NCBI GenBank assembly: GCA_013399875.1
Contig: VXAZ01007530.1
Coordinates: forward strand, 59,998 to 123,997
DNA: 64,000 bases
Direction of reading: 5' to 3'
From: Gymnorhina tibicen
Taxonomy: Eukaryota; Chordata; Aves; Passeriformes; Artamidae
The notes below the pieces were generated by a model. It searched no databases, was not told the origin of the DNA, and saw nothing but the letters and a program-made list of their open reading frames with translations. The translations under genes and the position numbers were made by a program. Shown one piece after another: positions 38,378-52,300 of this stretch; position 1 is the first letter of the stretch; each line of letters starts with the position of its first letter.

Positions 38378-40464
38378 GTACATTATAATAGAATATTTCT
38401 TCTTGAACATCAACAACTGTCTGCTCAGCAACCCCTGTGCATTTCCTTTCCTCTTAAAATGAAGACTTCTTATCACCAAACCACATCTAATTTTGCATGA
38501 GTATCCTGTCTTTCTTTTGCCAAAAAGCTTTTTTCTCTCTCAGTGCTCAGCCGTGGTTATTGTCTTTACCTTCTTTGAAGTAAGAGGAAAGTTCCAGTGA
38601 TGAATAATTAAACCAGTAACATTTGATTAACTGTACCTTTGAATTGTAACATTTTTGGAGTGTATGGTATACAGTCACAGGAACATCTCCCTTTCAGAAG
38701 CCTATTATTTCCACAGTTTCTCAGCCTGCACTTGATCTGCAGGCTCACAGCTTCTTACTGCAGTCCCTTTCCTTTTCTGCCACACTTACTATTTGTGGAA
38801 ACTGCACTTGAGCAGGTTCAGTTGCTCCCTTAGGAAAGGAGCAGCGTCCCTCTTTTGTGCAATGACCATCTGATCCAGTTGCTTCTCTGTGAAAGGAGTA
38901 TTATAAAAATAAATATATAAAATCCTGTCCATTGTATCTGCCAGTTTAAATCAGATAGCTACTTTGTTTTTAACATGCTAATATAAAGTTGTCTTTCATG
39001 TCCATATATTTGTTGTAAGTTTTACTTACCAAAATTATAAGCTTCCTTTCTCTTTGTGTAGGAGGCACATCAGTCTTACTTACTTGTCAAATTAATGATT
39101 ACTGAGTAAATCACCTGTATTTAAATTTAGATTGGTGTTTAGTACTTTGAAGAACTTGAAAATCAGTCGTGGAATGATCATTTCCACTTATGCAGCATTT
39201 TTCATCTTCAGACAACCTGATGTATTTCTGCATCATTTTGCTTTTTGCATGAGCAACCGAAGATCTGTCTTGTGTGGATGATGGCTGTAATTGCATGATG
39301 CATTACATGACAGAGAATGACAATTTTTTCTTGGTGTTTTGATGAACCTGGAATCTTAAGAAATGCCATTTCTTTCATTGCTCATTTGTTCTTTCACTGC
39401 TCACAAAGAGCCCATGGGAAGCCTCAGTTTCTAAGGAATTAGCTTACCATATTAATGTTAAGTCTTAACACAGCAAATTTCATGATACTTGCTTTTTCTG
39501 GTTTTGTGCAAAATGCTCCCATGATTCTCCTGGGATTCAGTCCTCAGATTTCAAGAATCTGAACTCCAGGCTTAAATATAAGTCTGATGCATCATGAGAA
39601 AACAAACACAGAACAAGAGCATAAGAACAAAGGATACCTGAGGCATAACAAAAGCCTTACACTATGGTTGTTGCTATGATACTACTTGCCTCTAAGTTTT
39701 GTTATCTTTTGTAAGATGCTGCAGGGGAGTAAAAAATGCCTGAAAGAGAAGAAGGGAATCTAGAAGAGAATTTATTAAGTATGCTTTTTCTGATTAGTCA
39801 ACCCATAGCTGAGGTTCATAAAATACCTTGAACTATTTCAGTGGCAAATTGACAAGAGATTTAGATATATAGATTGAAGGCTTACACTGTTTAAATTGTA
39901 ATAATTCCTGTAATTTGTATTACTAGGTCATTTCTATTATCTCAGAAGAGTATTTATATATAAATTCTTATGCCTTTTACTGAAAAGTAATATTTGATTA
40001 TCTTCATTAGCAATTGTTTTCATAGAAGGAGATGTGAAAGAAAAGATCCTTGAAATCGGTTCTGACTAGAAAACAACATATGATGCAAGGTGGCTAAAAT
40101 GAACCCATAAGAGGCAAGTTTATATTCTAAAGCTGGCTAAATAAAAAGGTCACACATAATTTCCATCCTAGCACGATACTGGAATATATTTATTCTTGTC
40201 ACCTTATTAAGCATAATTTATGATAATACTTGGAAGTTAAAACTGTTCTAATTGAAGTTAAGGAACAAACTCCATTTAGACCAGCAAGATAAAGGATTTA
40301 AAAGGTGCAAGCTGTTTTCACAGAGTTGCCATCTCCTATTTGAAAACCTCAAAGGCACTTGTATGCAGTGTGTGTGTTTGACTTTATGTCTCAACGCTAT
40401 GAAGCTTCACCTCTTGTCAATGAAAACTGACGTCAGTGAACTAATTGGCTCTTCTCGTGCGTAG
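38378..40464 (+). other. METTL15 intron between the first two exons in the window
   Basis: About 2.1 kb, bounded by GTACAT at the donor and GTGCGTAG at the acceptor. It is AT-rich and apparently free of CR1. I see no further exon: the coding phase and protein alignment join directly across it. Confidence 0.8.
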
Positions 40465-40643
40465 GTACCCTGACATGCCCACCGCTGCTGATGTTGTGAA
40501 TGCTTTAGATCAACAGGCGCTTGCGTCCATCCTGAGAACATACGGGGAGGAGAGGCACGCTAAGAAAATCGCTTCAGCCATCGTTCAGGCACGCAGCATA
40601 TACCCCATCACCAGAACTCAGCAGCTTGCAAGCATTGTTGCAG
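40465..40643 (+). CDS. METTL15: METTL15 internal coding exon (helical insert domain)
   Basis: Second METTL15 exon in the window, 179 nt. The acceptor is GTAG at 40461-40464 and the donor GT is at 40644-40645. Its first base completes the split Arg codon; 59 full codons follow, and the final G begins a Gly codon shared with the next exon. Motifs seen are YPDMPTAADVVNAL, LASILRTYGEERHAKKIA and ITRTQQLASIVAG. These match the RsmH helical domain that sits inside the methyltransferase fold and helps bind rRNA and close over the active site. The joined reading frame is open with no gap, so no exon is missing between this one and its neighbours. Read-through past the donor would reach TAA at 40691-40693. 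A CRE-like palindrome lies about 30 bases upstream of the acceptor. Confidence 0.95.
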
Positions 40644-43600
40644 GTACCCTCATTAATTCTTCACAGTGGCTGCTGAGGAGAAAAAAATATTAATCCCCAA
40701 AGTCCCAGAGGGATCTATTTGTACTTGAAATCATGCAGGATCTAATCCTGCCTATTCTGCTCTGATGTCAGCTCTCTTTTTCTTTTTTTTTAAGCTTCCA
40801 TTTTTTGTATTGTAGTTTGACAATTAGTTTAATAATAGATTTAACATTAAGTGATTTATCATTTTGTCAACCAAGTTGAACCACAGAATGACAGCAGCCT
40901 TGGGTATTCTTTATCCTGGCTATTGATAAACTTTCAAATATCAGATATGTCGTATCTCTCTTAGTTTTAAATTTCTGTATTTTAGTATTTTGAGGGGAGG
41001 TACCATGGCAGTTTCAAATTATGAGTGAAATCAGATAATTTCTGTCTTTTTAAAGAATCAGGAAGCACAAAGCAACACATGGCTTGCTTTACCTTGTGCA
41101 TGCCAACTAGATCAGCCTGAAGCGACTATTGAAACACTTCATCTTCCTTGCTCCTCGCTGTAAACAACTTGAACAAAATGCACTTAGGCAGGAACAGTGC
41201 TTACATCAAGAACCTTTACATTTGTGTTCTGAAGTAAAAATTTTCAAGGAAAAAGATAAGACACGAATCATCTTCATCAACATTCTAATACGTAGTGTCA
41301 GGATGTTTTGTTTTTTAACCAAATGATGAAAACCACTACATCTTGTCACGAATAAGTCTAAACTGCTGACTTTGAATATAGACCTTTAAAATTCTAATCC
41401 AAATTTACATTTTCCAGAGAACAATGTAAAACATTTTATCAGTATCCTGAAGAGTATTAAAAAATGTATGGTATTCTTAAAAATTTGTATTACTTCAACT
41501 GGAAGTCTAAGGCATCATTAAATTTAACGATGGACAAATTAAAAGGTTTGGATTTGTAGAAGTCAGGATACTTTAGCAAAATGTCCAATCAACCAAGGCC
41601 CAAACTTTAGCTGATATGATAAAAGGACCTGAAGGCGCTGCTTGCTGTTGTAAGCCCCTGCTGTAAATATAGTGAATACAAGCAATCTTAAAAAAAATCA
41701 AAGAGCTAAAGCACTATGTGTCTTTTATAAACCTTACATTTTTAATACCATCATTAGCAATATCCTGAAATAATAATTTTGGTCTTTGTCATATATGTCT
41801 CATGCTTTTTGAAAAACTGTTGATTAAGACAGTGTACCACTACTGAGTTTGAAGCAACCATATCACTGTGTTAAAGATATAACGTGTTATGTGTTGTAGA
41901 CAAGCAACTCAGTAATTCTGAAATAATTTTGTGCCATAGTTTAAACTAAGCAAATAAAAATACTAGTGTGTAAAAGACAGCGATTGAAGCTCCCTTCATG
42001 TTTAATGTGCTGCATGTGAGTCATCAGTTAATGGTCACTTTCTTTGACAATGAGAAGGATTTTTTGTTCTCACTTTAAATTTTCTGCTGTATTTGAAGAG
42101 CTTCTTGATACATGAGTCAGGTTTGTATCAGGTAGTGTACATGCCAAAAACAATGAGTCCAGCACACATCTGCCAAGACAATAAATATGTATGTTTTGTG
42201 TGCCTTTTTTGGAGTACACAAGTAGTTATAACAATTTTAGAGCTGTTACACTGATCCCTGTTTGCATAAAACTTCTTACAATTTTAATTGGATTCATCCA
42301 GTAAGGAAGCACTATGGTGGATCCTATTGGTTTTTGAACTGATTAAGAAAACCTTAAGAAAATTTTTGGTAATTGTGATATATTTTGACTCATTTATCAT
42401 CTATCATTAATATATATTCTTACATGAAATTATATTGGTGAAGTTATTGGGATAAGCCAGAGTTAAAGTGCCAGACACCACAGCTACAGGAACCTCTTGA
42501 TGGCACAGCCCAAAAAAACACTGACTAATTCAGGACTTTACCAGAGTAAAATTTATGACCTATTAGTTAAATGTTATGTCCTTTAAAAAATAAAATATTA
42601 ATTAGAATAATAAAATCTTGCATTTTAGATTTTGCAGATTCTTTGCAAGCCTGATTATCTTCTGGAACAGGATCATTATTTTTGCCTAGAATAGGAACCA
42701 GAACACAAGCAAAAATATCTAGCCAGTGAGGCTGGGTATTTGTCTTTTTCTCTGCTGGTGTCAGTAGCTGAGAATTTGCGTAGTGTCCATATTTCTGTCT
42801 CGTGTTATTGATTACTATGGCTTCAGATTTTCTAAAGCTCCCAAGTTTTATCTTAAAGTCCAGCTGATAATCAGAATCACAGTGAATCTAGATTTGGACC
42901 AACCTGAACTTGGAAAATTTAATTTCTTTTTATAGAATGCTAGACTTCTGGTCCTTCCTACCACCCTCCAAAAGGTTAGAACATGTATTGCAGTTGCTAA
43001 TTGATTGGGAGATAAAAGTGAAGGATTTAGTTTAAAAAAACCCCAAGCAAACAATACAGCATTAAAAAATTTGTCTTTCTCATTGTGTTTATAAATATTA
43101 TCCAAAAGGCTTCTGATCTGTTCAAATAAGATCTCTATGAGCTACGGAATCTGCAGTAGGAGAAGTTTTTGGTTCAGCCTTGTGAACAGCATCTCTTCCT
43201 GCAGCACAGTCGAACTCTTCTAAGTGTTTATAATCTTCACAGAGCTATTTGCAACATTGAATGCTCTGTAAATACTAAAAATCAGTAGTTCTCAGCTGAA
43301 GGGTTGTGAATAGATGTGTGGAAGTTAATTAAGAAGCACTTCCTGATGTCTTTTGTTGTACCTCACTGAGTTGTTTGGAAACAACAGGTCTAACTGCATG
43401 TGCAGGAAAACTTGTTAAAAATGGTGAAATTTTAGAAAGTAATTTTCATATGTTTTTCCTGTACAACTGATGATCTATTTTGATTTCTTTTCAGTGGGCA
43501 ATATACCTTGTTATCTATTAATTTTTGTCCAATTTTTTTTTTTCTGAGCGTTATTTGAATGCATAATCTATTCACGGACAATTTTGAGGTCACGTAATCA

Positions 43601-46356
43601 TTTGGCCTTAACTTGAAAGGAGTTGATGATGACATGTTAAAGAAATTTGAAAAGTTTAAAAAGAACTTTAATCAGTAAAGTCAATTTCATTCAGACTGGT
43701 TCACTTTTACAGACTTTAATTATCAGTTTGGAAATTGTAATATTGCCTGAATTTCAGATGGGTGTGAATTAACACTGTACTGAGGGAGCTTAGACAAAAT
43801 GACATTAGTTGCGTCACAGAAGCTTATTAAATGCAGTGCTAATTCAACAGACGAATTCCTGCAAACAGGTGCACGATCTGAATTAATTTTTAAACTCTCC
43901 CACTCTCTTACACTCTGGGGACTTTAATAGTTCATATTGACAGGCACAGCACATTGCTAATTTCATTCACAAGCTTTTAAAATTTCAATATATTTCAACA
44001 TGTGAACCTATTAGATTTTTTAAAGTGTAAGTATCATCAGGGCATCCTAAAACTAAAAATGGTAATTTCTCTCACTGGGATTTCAAACCAGTCATCTAGC
44101 CAGAAGCGTGGTGTTTTTATGAATGAAATTCCTTTTACAAGCTTCCCATACAGGTTTTTTTTTTATGTTTTTGTACATTGAACAGCCAGTTACCAGAAAG
44201 GATTTTCTTTAAGTGTCTTGGTAACTGGAGGGGCCTGGGTGAGAGATGATGTGCCTGAGCAGAAAGCACAAATAGATTTTTATTTAACTAAAGTAGAGGA
44301 GTAACATTGATAGGAGAATTTTTCATCATACACAACTGGCAGTCAATGGCTGTTATAAGGGTTCCATTTTCAAAGAATCTATTTATAGGTGTGTAAAGAA
44401 ACATGGAAACAGATACTGTGCCAGTTAGTACAAGCTTGGTGTCAGTTTCTTGGGACACCTTATGTTCTGTGATTTTTAGTTCTCCTTTTAATTTAGGTCT
44501 CTCACCAAAATGAGCTTTGTGACTTCTACAATGAGAGTATATATTCTTTTTATGATTCATAGTAAATACAGAATATGTTCTCAAGGATAGAAATTATATT
44601 CACTAGCTAGTATAACTTTTTCTGGAGTTTGTAAATGATGGAGAAGCCTAGCTCCTGCAGGCTACATCTATTTACTCTGTTTTGTGAGAGAGCTTCAGGC
44701 CACAAATTCCCATGCAGTCGTTTGTTGGGAGAAGTCGATCCTGTTGCCACTTTCTGTCTTGAAGGATTCAGACTATAAGAACTGGAAGCAGCCACAGCTA
44801 CAGTGGGTCTCTTCAGTGAATTTAGGAGCTGTTAGCTTTGGAGATCAGAGGAGGTAGGGAAGGTAGTTAGGAAAATCAATTATGCAGAAACATATCTTAG
44901 GGACATAGCATACAGCTATGTTAACAGCTTTGTTAATAATGATTGAATTTTAAAATCCTATTATTTTTCTCTACCTTTGCTGAATACTGACATTGCTTTT
45001 ATGCTTGTGATACGCTTTGTGAACACTTAGGCTTTTTGACATAGGTAAAATCTTATCTTTAAAACTCTCAAGAATTCCACTAATAAATTATTCTGTACAA
45101 GCATATTATGGGTAATGATATCTCTATTAATTTTTTTCAATCACCTGTGCAAATGTGAATTTAGACAACTAGTTTCAGAGGTACAGTATTCCCCTCTTTT
45201 ACTTCACTGTGTAGAATATCAGTTACTTGATTATGAGCTGCGTTTACTTGAAACTCCTTGCTTGATTGTGTTGTAGCTTAGCACTGACATGAAATTAGGG
45301 CATTCTAATACGTACATACCAGTTGTATTGCCTCTTGTTTAGCAAAATAATTGTCCAGTTATGTGCTAGAACTATTCATTCTATTCTGGTAAATTTACCT
45401 TTACCAGACTCCTGTGCTCACTTACATAATAGATTATAAATTTACTCGGGTTTCACAGATCTTATAGGATTCTTGCACTTTAGTCCCTCTGATCCATCAA
45501 ATCAGGCTTCTCTAGCTTTTTGCTCTGTACTCATGTAATGAAAGTTCAAGCCTAAAATACATTAAATATTGATATAATTAAGTTTCTATCAAAATTTTGG
45601 TCTCTACAAAAACTTGTTTCACTCATAAGAATTTTGTGCATCTAATAAAAAAAATATTTAATCTGGTGATTTTAGGTCTGACAAACCTTGAGACATTCTG
45701 CTGTATAGACACATGAAAACACGAGAGTATCAACTGCATTTTCTAAATTTCTCAAGGTATTTTTGTGAACATTTGAAGAAACACGGGTGTAGTGTTCAAC
45801 AACTGCTATTCCCAAACAAGGATACCTCTTTTGAACGTCCAGTAATTCACTGAAAGATAGTTATTACCATGTAGACATTGTCTTCAGTTATATCTGCCTG
45901 TGAAGAAATGCAGTTATTTAAAAGTCAACAGGTAAAATTGTGTCCACTGTACATTAATTTTTTTTCTTAAAAGCACAACACAACCACAAATACCGAACTG
46001 ACATTGATTACACTGAGCTATAAGGTGAGACTTATCTATCCTATCTTTTTTTTCTCTATCTTGATTTCAGCCATTATTTTTTAGTTTAAATTTGTGATAG
46101 TTTTGGAGAAGGAATTTCTCGAAAAGATTCTAGGGAAAAAATCCCAACACTTAACAACAAACCATCTTAATTTAATAGGGTTTACATTCAGAGATGTGAA
46201 TTCAAAACATAAAATAAAGATATGTTACCAAGAAGGAAGCTCACTACTCAGGGTTCAGTTTTGACTATGCTTTCCTTTAAAGTCATCTTGCATGAGTGGA
46301 TGTCAAGATGTAGAAATATTAAGTTATTAACATGCACCTTTTTAAATGTATGACAG
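40644..46356 (+). other. METTL15 last intron
   Basis: About 5.7 kb, bounded by GTACCC and ATGACAG. It is AT-rich unique sequence; short open frames in it have no recognisable family. It contains a small perfect inverted repeat (44186-44195 with 44219-44228, 23-base loop). No CR1 or LTR sequence was recognised. Confidence 0.75.
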
Positions 46357-46802
46357 GTGCTTTTCCAGCATCAGCACTCTATGCACGAAAAGACTTGCTT
46401 CAGAGACCTGCGCATGTTGCTACTAAAACTTTTCAAGGCCTGCGAATATTTGTAAATGATGAGCTCCATGAACTCTTCCTAGGACTGAAGACAGCTGAGA
46501 AGTTTCTAAAACCTGGAGGTCGCCTTGTAGCCCTCTCCTTTCATTCACTAGAAGATCGTATTATCAAACGTTTTCTTCGTGGAATTGACATGACAGAAAA
46601 GTACAATCTTGGCTCAAAGCAGAAGATAAGACAGGCTCTGAAAAATTCCTCCGAAGGAGAAGATACACAAGAATCTCCCTGTGGAAAATCCAACTCAAAG
46701 TGGATTTTTATACAGAAAAAAGTTATCACACCCCAGGCCAAGGATATTCAAACAAACCCAAGAGGAAGGTCGGCCAAGCTAAGAGCTGCTATTAAACGCT
46801 AA
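46357..46802 (+). CDS. METTL15: METTL15 terminal coding exon (C-terminus and stop)
   Basis: Last coding exon. The acceptor is ATGACAG ending at 46356, with a poor pyrimidine tract (CCTTTTTAAATGT). The first two bases complete the Gly codon split with the previous exon; 147 codons follow, then TAA at 46800-46802. Early residues give [16 protein letters not shown]. The catalytic-core end reads [20 protein letters not shown], the most conserved RsmH segment (SFHSLEDR). A variable charged stretch, roughly exon residues 90-115, includes [10 protein letters not shown]. The protein ends [15 protein letters not shown], the usual C-terminal rRNA-binding tail. No frameshift or premature stop interrupts it. 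The enzyme methylates N4 of a cytidine in mitochondrial 12S rRNA and supports small mitoribosomal subunit assembly in the matrix. That role is known for the human orthologue and inferred here. Confidence 0.95.
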
Positions 46803-47316
46803 ACCAAAATATGTGATTATATGATTGTATAATTTACTTAAATTTTATTTTCCAGAAGGCTAACTGGACAGATAGTATCAAACTGAAAAAATAAAATGAA
46901 GGCTGTTAGAAAACATTTCTTTCTTACCTTTGTGCTTCTTTTCAATTCAGAAGTAGTAGAGCATGAAAATGCAAAATAAATGCATATAAGTGGGTGTCAC
47001 TAATTATACAAAAAAGACATGTTTTTTTAAAAGAGCATCAAACACCAAGTTTATAAAAATTGCAGGTTTGATGCATTTGTAGTATTCCCTTTAGATTAAT
47101 TTCAAAATCCTGAGATTAACAGTCTAAAATCAGTAGCTAATTGAGACAGACATACATTTATGGGGATGGATTTCACATACGTAATTCAGATGTCTGGTTT
47201 AGTCTAGAGTAAGTTTAAACTAACCTAAGAATTCTTGTTATGTACACATTGTCTCTGTATCCCAGCTAACTTGTTGCATGAATGCCTATGGGACAAGAGT
47301 TAATTCTTAAATAAAG
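46803..47316 (+). other. METTL15: METTL15 3' UTR with candidate poly(A) signals
   Basis: Sequence following the stop codon. AATAAA hexamers occur at 46890-46895, 46975-46980 and 47310-47315. The first is only about 90 bases after the stop, so a very short 3' UTR is possible. The end of the transcript cannot be fixed from sequence alone. No other gene begins here. Confidence 0.6.
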
Positions 47317-49110
47317 TGACATCAGTATGTCATGTTCTATCCAGGAATTTGGAAATGGACTCTTACCTTTTTTTAAATAAGTATTTACTTCTGAGTGGTC
47401 ACCTGGTTGTTTAATGATTAATAATTTTAAATAATAAATGTATTTTGGGGGAAAAAGGTGTTCTTAAAAAACCACTGTTGGCACTTGGACACTACAGTAA
47501 AACAGTCAGATTTGTACTTGATCATCTGAATTTCTTCCTGCAACCATAACTTCTGTGCGTAGATCCACTACAGCTTTTAGGTGTTGATGGAATTATAATT
47601 AACCCATCAAAAAAGCAGTGTTGTCGGTCTTATGAAATATTCTCCGTTGCTGGTGATCGTCTATTAAGAGGTAATATTAAATTATTTTAGGAAAGGCCCA
47701 CTCTTAACACCAGCTTTCTGTTTGGATGCTCTACTAGGTTGTAGAACATTTAACATAATTACTTTTGTAGTTAATACGAATTAAATTTCATTTTGGTTTT
47801 ATATTTTATCTTAAAAGACCACTGGTTTTTGAGTTTTATATGCTAGAAATGAATGGAAAATAGTATAAGTTTCAACTTCTTTGGCCTCTGACTCATCTCT
47901 TCAGGAAAAAGTCTCAATTTAGATAATCAAATTGGTACCAGGATTTCATTTGTGATGTCTGAAACTTGGTTGGTAGAATAAAAAAATGCAATTTCTGACT
48001 CAGCTGAATGACTACTACACTGGCTTTTGAACAACTGACTGGATCATTCTGAACTTGATTTTCATCAAGCATTCTCTTTGTGTTGATGTAAATGATTCCT
48101 TCACGGTAGTTTTTTGGGTCATATTGACACAACTTGATATTTAGGTTCACTGTCTGTAATATACAGCATGGTGAAATAGCTGGATATTGTTTAATTCCTT
48201 GGTAAAGGTAAGTCATATAATGTATTCTTAGGTATAGATGATAACATCCATCACTAATCTGAAATAACAGTTACATGATAATGGGCATTTCATTCTTTTC
48301 TGAAATTTCAATGTTTTTCCACTAGCTTCATTATACATGCTACTTAAATAAAACATTCCACTTCAAATAATATTACTTACTCTTGTCATCTTTGACACAA
48401 CAGACTGTACCCTAAATAGACATTTTTTCGTGCAAACATTAAATATAAATAGCTGAGGTTATTTTTAGCTAAGGTTTCATACTGAAATGTATTTCAATTG
48501 TAGATTTGAAAAATTGTGCCTCCAACACAGGCTTAGAAGAGTCGTAGTGCCATGCTGTGCATTGTTCAGGACACACTTCGGGGAAAAACCATCCAGTATA
48601 GCAGAAACTGAGTATTAGCACCTCAGAAATTGTATGAAAGAATTAAAATTCCTTATGCTTAAAACAATGTTTAAAATCCACACTTCTCATACCTAAATTC
48701 AAAGACACAGTTTCTTAGGATAATTGAACTACTATTTGCCAGGTTGTGTAAATACCCTCCCTTATTTAGGGAAAGGAAGGGGCTTTTATTTGCCTTTAGG
48801 TTGGAGTTGCACAGCCGTGACAGTATATAATTTGTTGAGTTTTCCCCTTTAGAGGGTCTGTTCTCTCCTCTCAGCATCTCCTCACTTTCAGCTTTAAACC
48901 TGACATATGCGGAGTCCTAGAATTTTAACCTCTGCTTGCCTGAAAAAAAACCTTCTGGTTTCCCAAAAGACCTCTGGTTATATTTGGTTAAAATATTCTT
49001 ATATCTTTAAACATTTTATTTCATTTCATTTCATAAAAAATAGGGACTTTTAGTTTAAAACTATTTCCCTTTGTCCTATCACTGCATACCTGTGTAAAAA
49101 GTCAAAAAGT
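47317..49110. other. Unique AT-rich stretch downstream of METTL15
   Basis: No gene or mobile element recognised. A (TTTCA) run of about three units lies near 49019-49033. Confidence 0.5.
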
Positions 49111-49114
49111 AAAA

Positions 49115-49325
49115 AGAGGAGAGATTTAAATTACATGGTGGTGAGGATCTAGAACAGGTTGCCCAGAGGAGCTGTGGCTGTGCCATCCCTGGAGGTGTTC
49201 AAGGCCAGGTTGGATGGGGCTCTGAGCAACCTGGTCTAGTGGAAGGGGTCCCTGCCCATGGCAGGGGGGTTGGGAATAGATGATCTTTAAGGTCCAGTCC
49301 AACCCAAACCATTCTGATTCTGTGA
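49115..49325 (+). mobile_element. CR1 3' tail, sense
   Basis: 'acaggttgcccagaggagct', 'ggaggtgttcaaggccaggt', 'tggatggggctctgagcaac', 'ctgcccatggcaggggggtt' and a terminal ATTCTGATTCTGTGA identify a comparatively well-preserved CR1 3' end. Confidence 0.95.
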
Positions 49326-52300
49326 CTTAGTAAGTGACATTAAATTTTGTGAAGGGTATTAGGCATTTATCTTTTTAGCAGAACACATGTCTACAGAGCA
49401 CACCTTAAATTTTTCTGATGTGGTATATGTGACATGTTACTGAAACTAAACTGGTTTTTTGCCACAATCGAAAATTACATTTAAGAAGGAGATGGTATCT
49501 GGTGGAAAATGTCTCACTGAAAACCAAGGCATGCTATCAAGGTAAAAGTTATGTATCATTTCTAAAAACTTCCCTCAACCTAAGCAATGTACATTTTAAT
49601 ACAGCCAAATGCAAGATTATCTATCAAGAAAGAAAAAAGATTGTAGACTGTGTTTAGAGGGAATATGACAAGAATATGGTCCTGTACACAATGGGAAGAG
49701 TAGAAACATCCAATATATGGAATAATTGTAGAGAACATCAAGTGGTAGTTATGGAGGACAGTGTTGCTGCCATACAATATGTGCATGCAGAGCATGTTGC
49801 TAAAGAGTGTATCTTTTCATGTTAGTACTTTAAAAGAGTGGAAAAATTTTTAAAAGGATAAAACCCAGCTATAAGATTATTTGTATGCATTGCAAACATG
49901 CTTCCTGTTGAATTTACTAGACAATAGGATTTAATTAGTTAATCCAAGTGAGTGTAAATTTGGTATGCTGTCAGAAGTACCTGCCTGGTAAAGAAATTTG
50001 CACAGAATAATTATTTGAAAAGTAAACACACCTATCCTGTGGCTAAGATATTTATAATAAAAAAAATACTTTTTGAAAACGTAATTTAACAGTATAAGCA
50101 CAGTTGTCTGCATTTATAGGCCGTGAGGGCCTACTGACAATTACTTCCCTATTGCTTCCTAAAGAAAAAGAATCACTTTCATTGTTTCATAATGCAAGTA
50201 ATATAAAGAATTAATATCTCTTCAGTTTTGGTTGGTTTGGGTTTTTTTAGCTTTCACAGTTGAGTATTTTATCAGTAGTCTTTTATAGTCACATTTGCCA
50301 AGATTACCACTTGACTTGAAAAAAACCCCAGTCTGAAACATGGGTTTTTGTAAAGATGTATGGAGGTATTTGATAGATGGAAGCTGGAAGGAAAGGATTC
50401 CTAATGGAGTATGAATGGGAAAATGCTGACTTCAGTGAATGGTATTAGCAAGTGCCTCTTCCAGTAGCAAGTGTTGTATCAGATGTTTTGCCTTCTGCTT
50501 TCTAGAGTAGGATTTCTATGATTATTGATGATTCATATAATTGCTCTAAGATTACTTTTTGTACTGGAGAAGACATGGTATTAATTGGAGAGTTTATGCT
50601 CCTAAACAGTGTAACAGCACAGTGAGAGGAGCTATGCCCTCAGGAAAGGTGATGTGCAGGGGTGGGAGGATTGCAATAAGAAGTCTTAGATTCAGATTGT
50701 TGGTGATTTGATTAATTTAAATTTTAAAATAACTTAGTTGTTTTAAATAATCAGTCATGACTCATTGTTTTGAGTATCACTGTGCAAAAGTACTGGTGAA
50801 AAATGAGACAAATTTGAATAAACAGAGAAGTAATGAACTCATAAGTCAGTTTTTTGCTGCCCAACTTACTTAACATCTTTACTTCTAGCAAGAGTAAGGA
50901 AGGGGTTCAGACCTGGTTTTCTTGTGCCTCAAAACTTCTCAAGAAAGAGCCCTTCAGTAGTTTTAGTACCATTTACACCAGGATTTTGAAGAGCATTCGG
51001 TGGAATATGGGAATCAGTCTTTATATCCATACATTTACTTTTTCATAAAGCACTTGCTTAAAACTTATCTGTAAGTTAGAATAATATGAAATTAAATTCA
51101 TGAGTCTTTCAGAAATATAATCAAATGCAGAAGCCTTTTTACACTGGAGTTATACTGCAATTAAAGCAGGATTTTGTGGATTAATTAAGACTTCATTGCT
51201 GCAAGTGAATCTTGCAAATAATTTAAATGAATGCAGAACAACTTCTTCCCTTCCCCTTCACCCAGCCCTTGTAGAAGATAGAACAGAAAAATATGTTTAA
51301 TTTAAAAGAAATAAGCAGTAAAGTTGAAAAGTTTAAAAAAAATTTTATTTATGAGGTTGATATCCAATTTTAATAAAATTTCCTATATGCAGTATTCTAA
51401 TACTTTTTCTGTTCATTGCTTAATTTTGCCTGTTTTGGGATAAGCAGTAGCAGTGAGAGAGCTCAGTGTCTGTACATGGACATAGAGCATGGTTTCTCAT
51501 GCATAAAGATGTAATAGTGGGAGGGTATATATGCTTCTAAAATATGATCTGTGTATTTTCCCCTCTGTCTCCTTTGGAGTTAGAATTGTGTTTGCCATTC
51601 TGGATCCTCTTTAAGCTTATTTCAGGTGAATGAGAGGGAAGGGCTTTTCTTTTTTTTGGTAAACTGTTATACCTGTCCTTAGAAGTTTATTAAAATTAAT
51701 GTTGTTTAATACTTTTATACTAGACATATTTCACTGATGATATGCCACGTTTTTCAGTATTGCTATTACATCACTAAATCAGGAAAAGGGGCAAATATTT
51801 GTTCATGGGAAATCAAAGCTAAAAAAACAGAGCAAGTCATCAGTTGTCTAAATTTCTTACTGTACTGACGTAGGTATATTTATAAAAACTAAAATTTTTT
51901 TATTGTACCTTGAACTTCAGGCAAATTGTATTCTTCCTGTTGCTTTTACAAGCCTAATTTGATTGGTTGTAATGGTGAAAAGCAAGCTGGAGGGTTTTTT
52001 TAATTCGTTTTTATGGTTGCAAGTTTAAACTTGACAGCTTGTTTATAGATGTCTTTTTAAAGAAGAAAACTGGAGATACAGCTCCCTCTGTCTGTCCTGG
52101 GAGTACCTCTGCTCTCGCGTCTTTTGAGAGCACCTGCAAATGATCATAGGAAGAGCATGTTTATTATCAACATGAAGAGGCAAGATAAAAACATGGGGAT
52201 AACTTGTTTTACAGGTCAGTAGTTGTTTTAAGTTACGCTAACTGAAATTTTAAAAGAACAAAGGTCATGTTCTTATCTGAAAATACTTCAGTGAAGATAC

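Noticed and set aside
44186..44228. 10-bp perfect inverted repeat with a 23-base loop in the last METTL15 intron
   Set aside because: The stem is short relative to the loop, and pairs of this size occur by chance in 64 kb.
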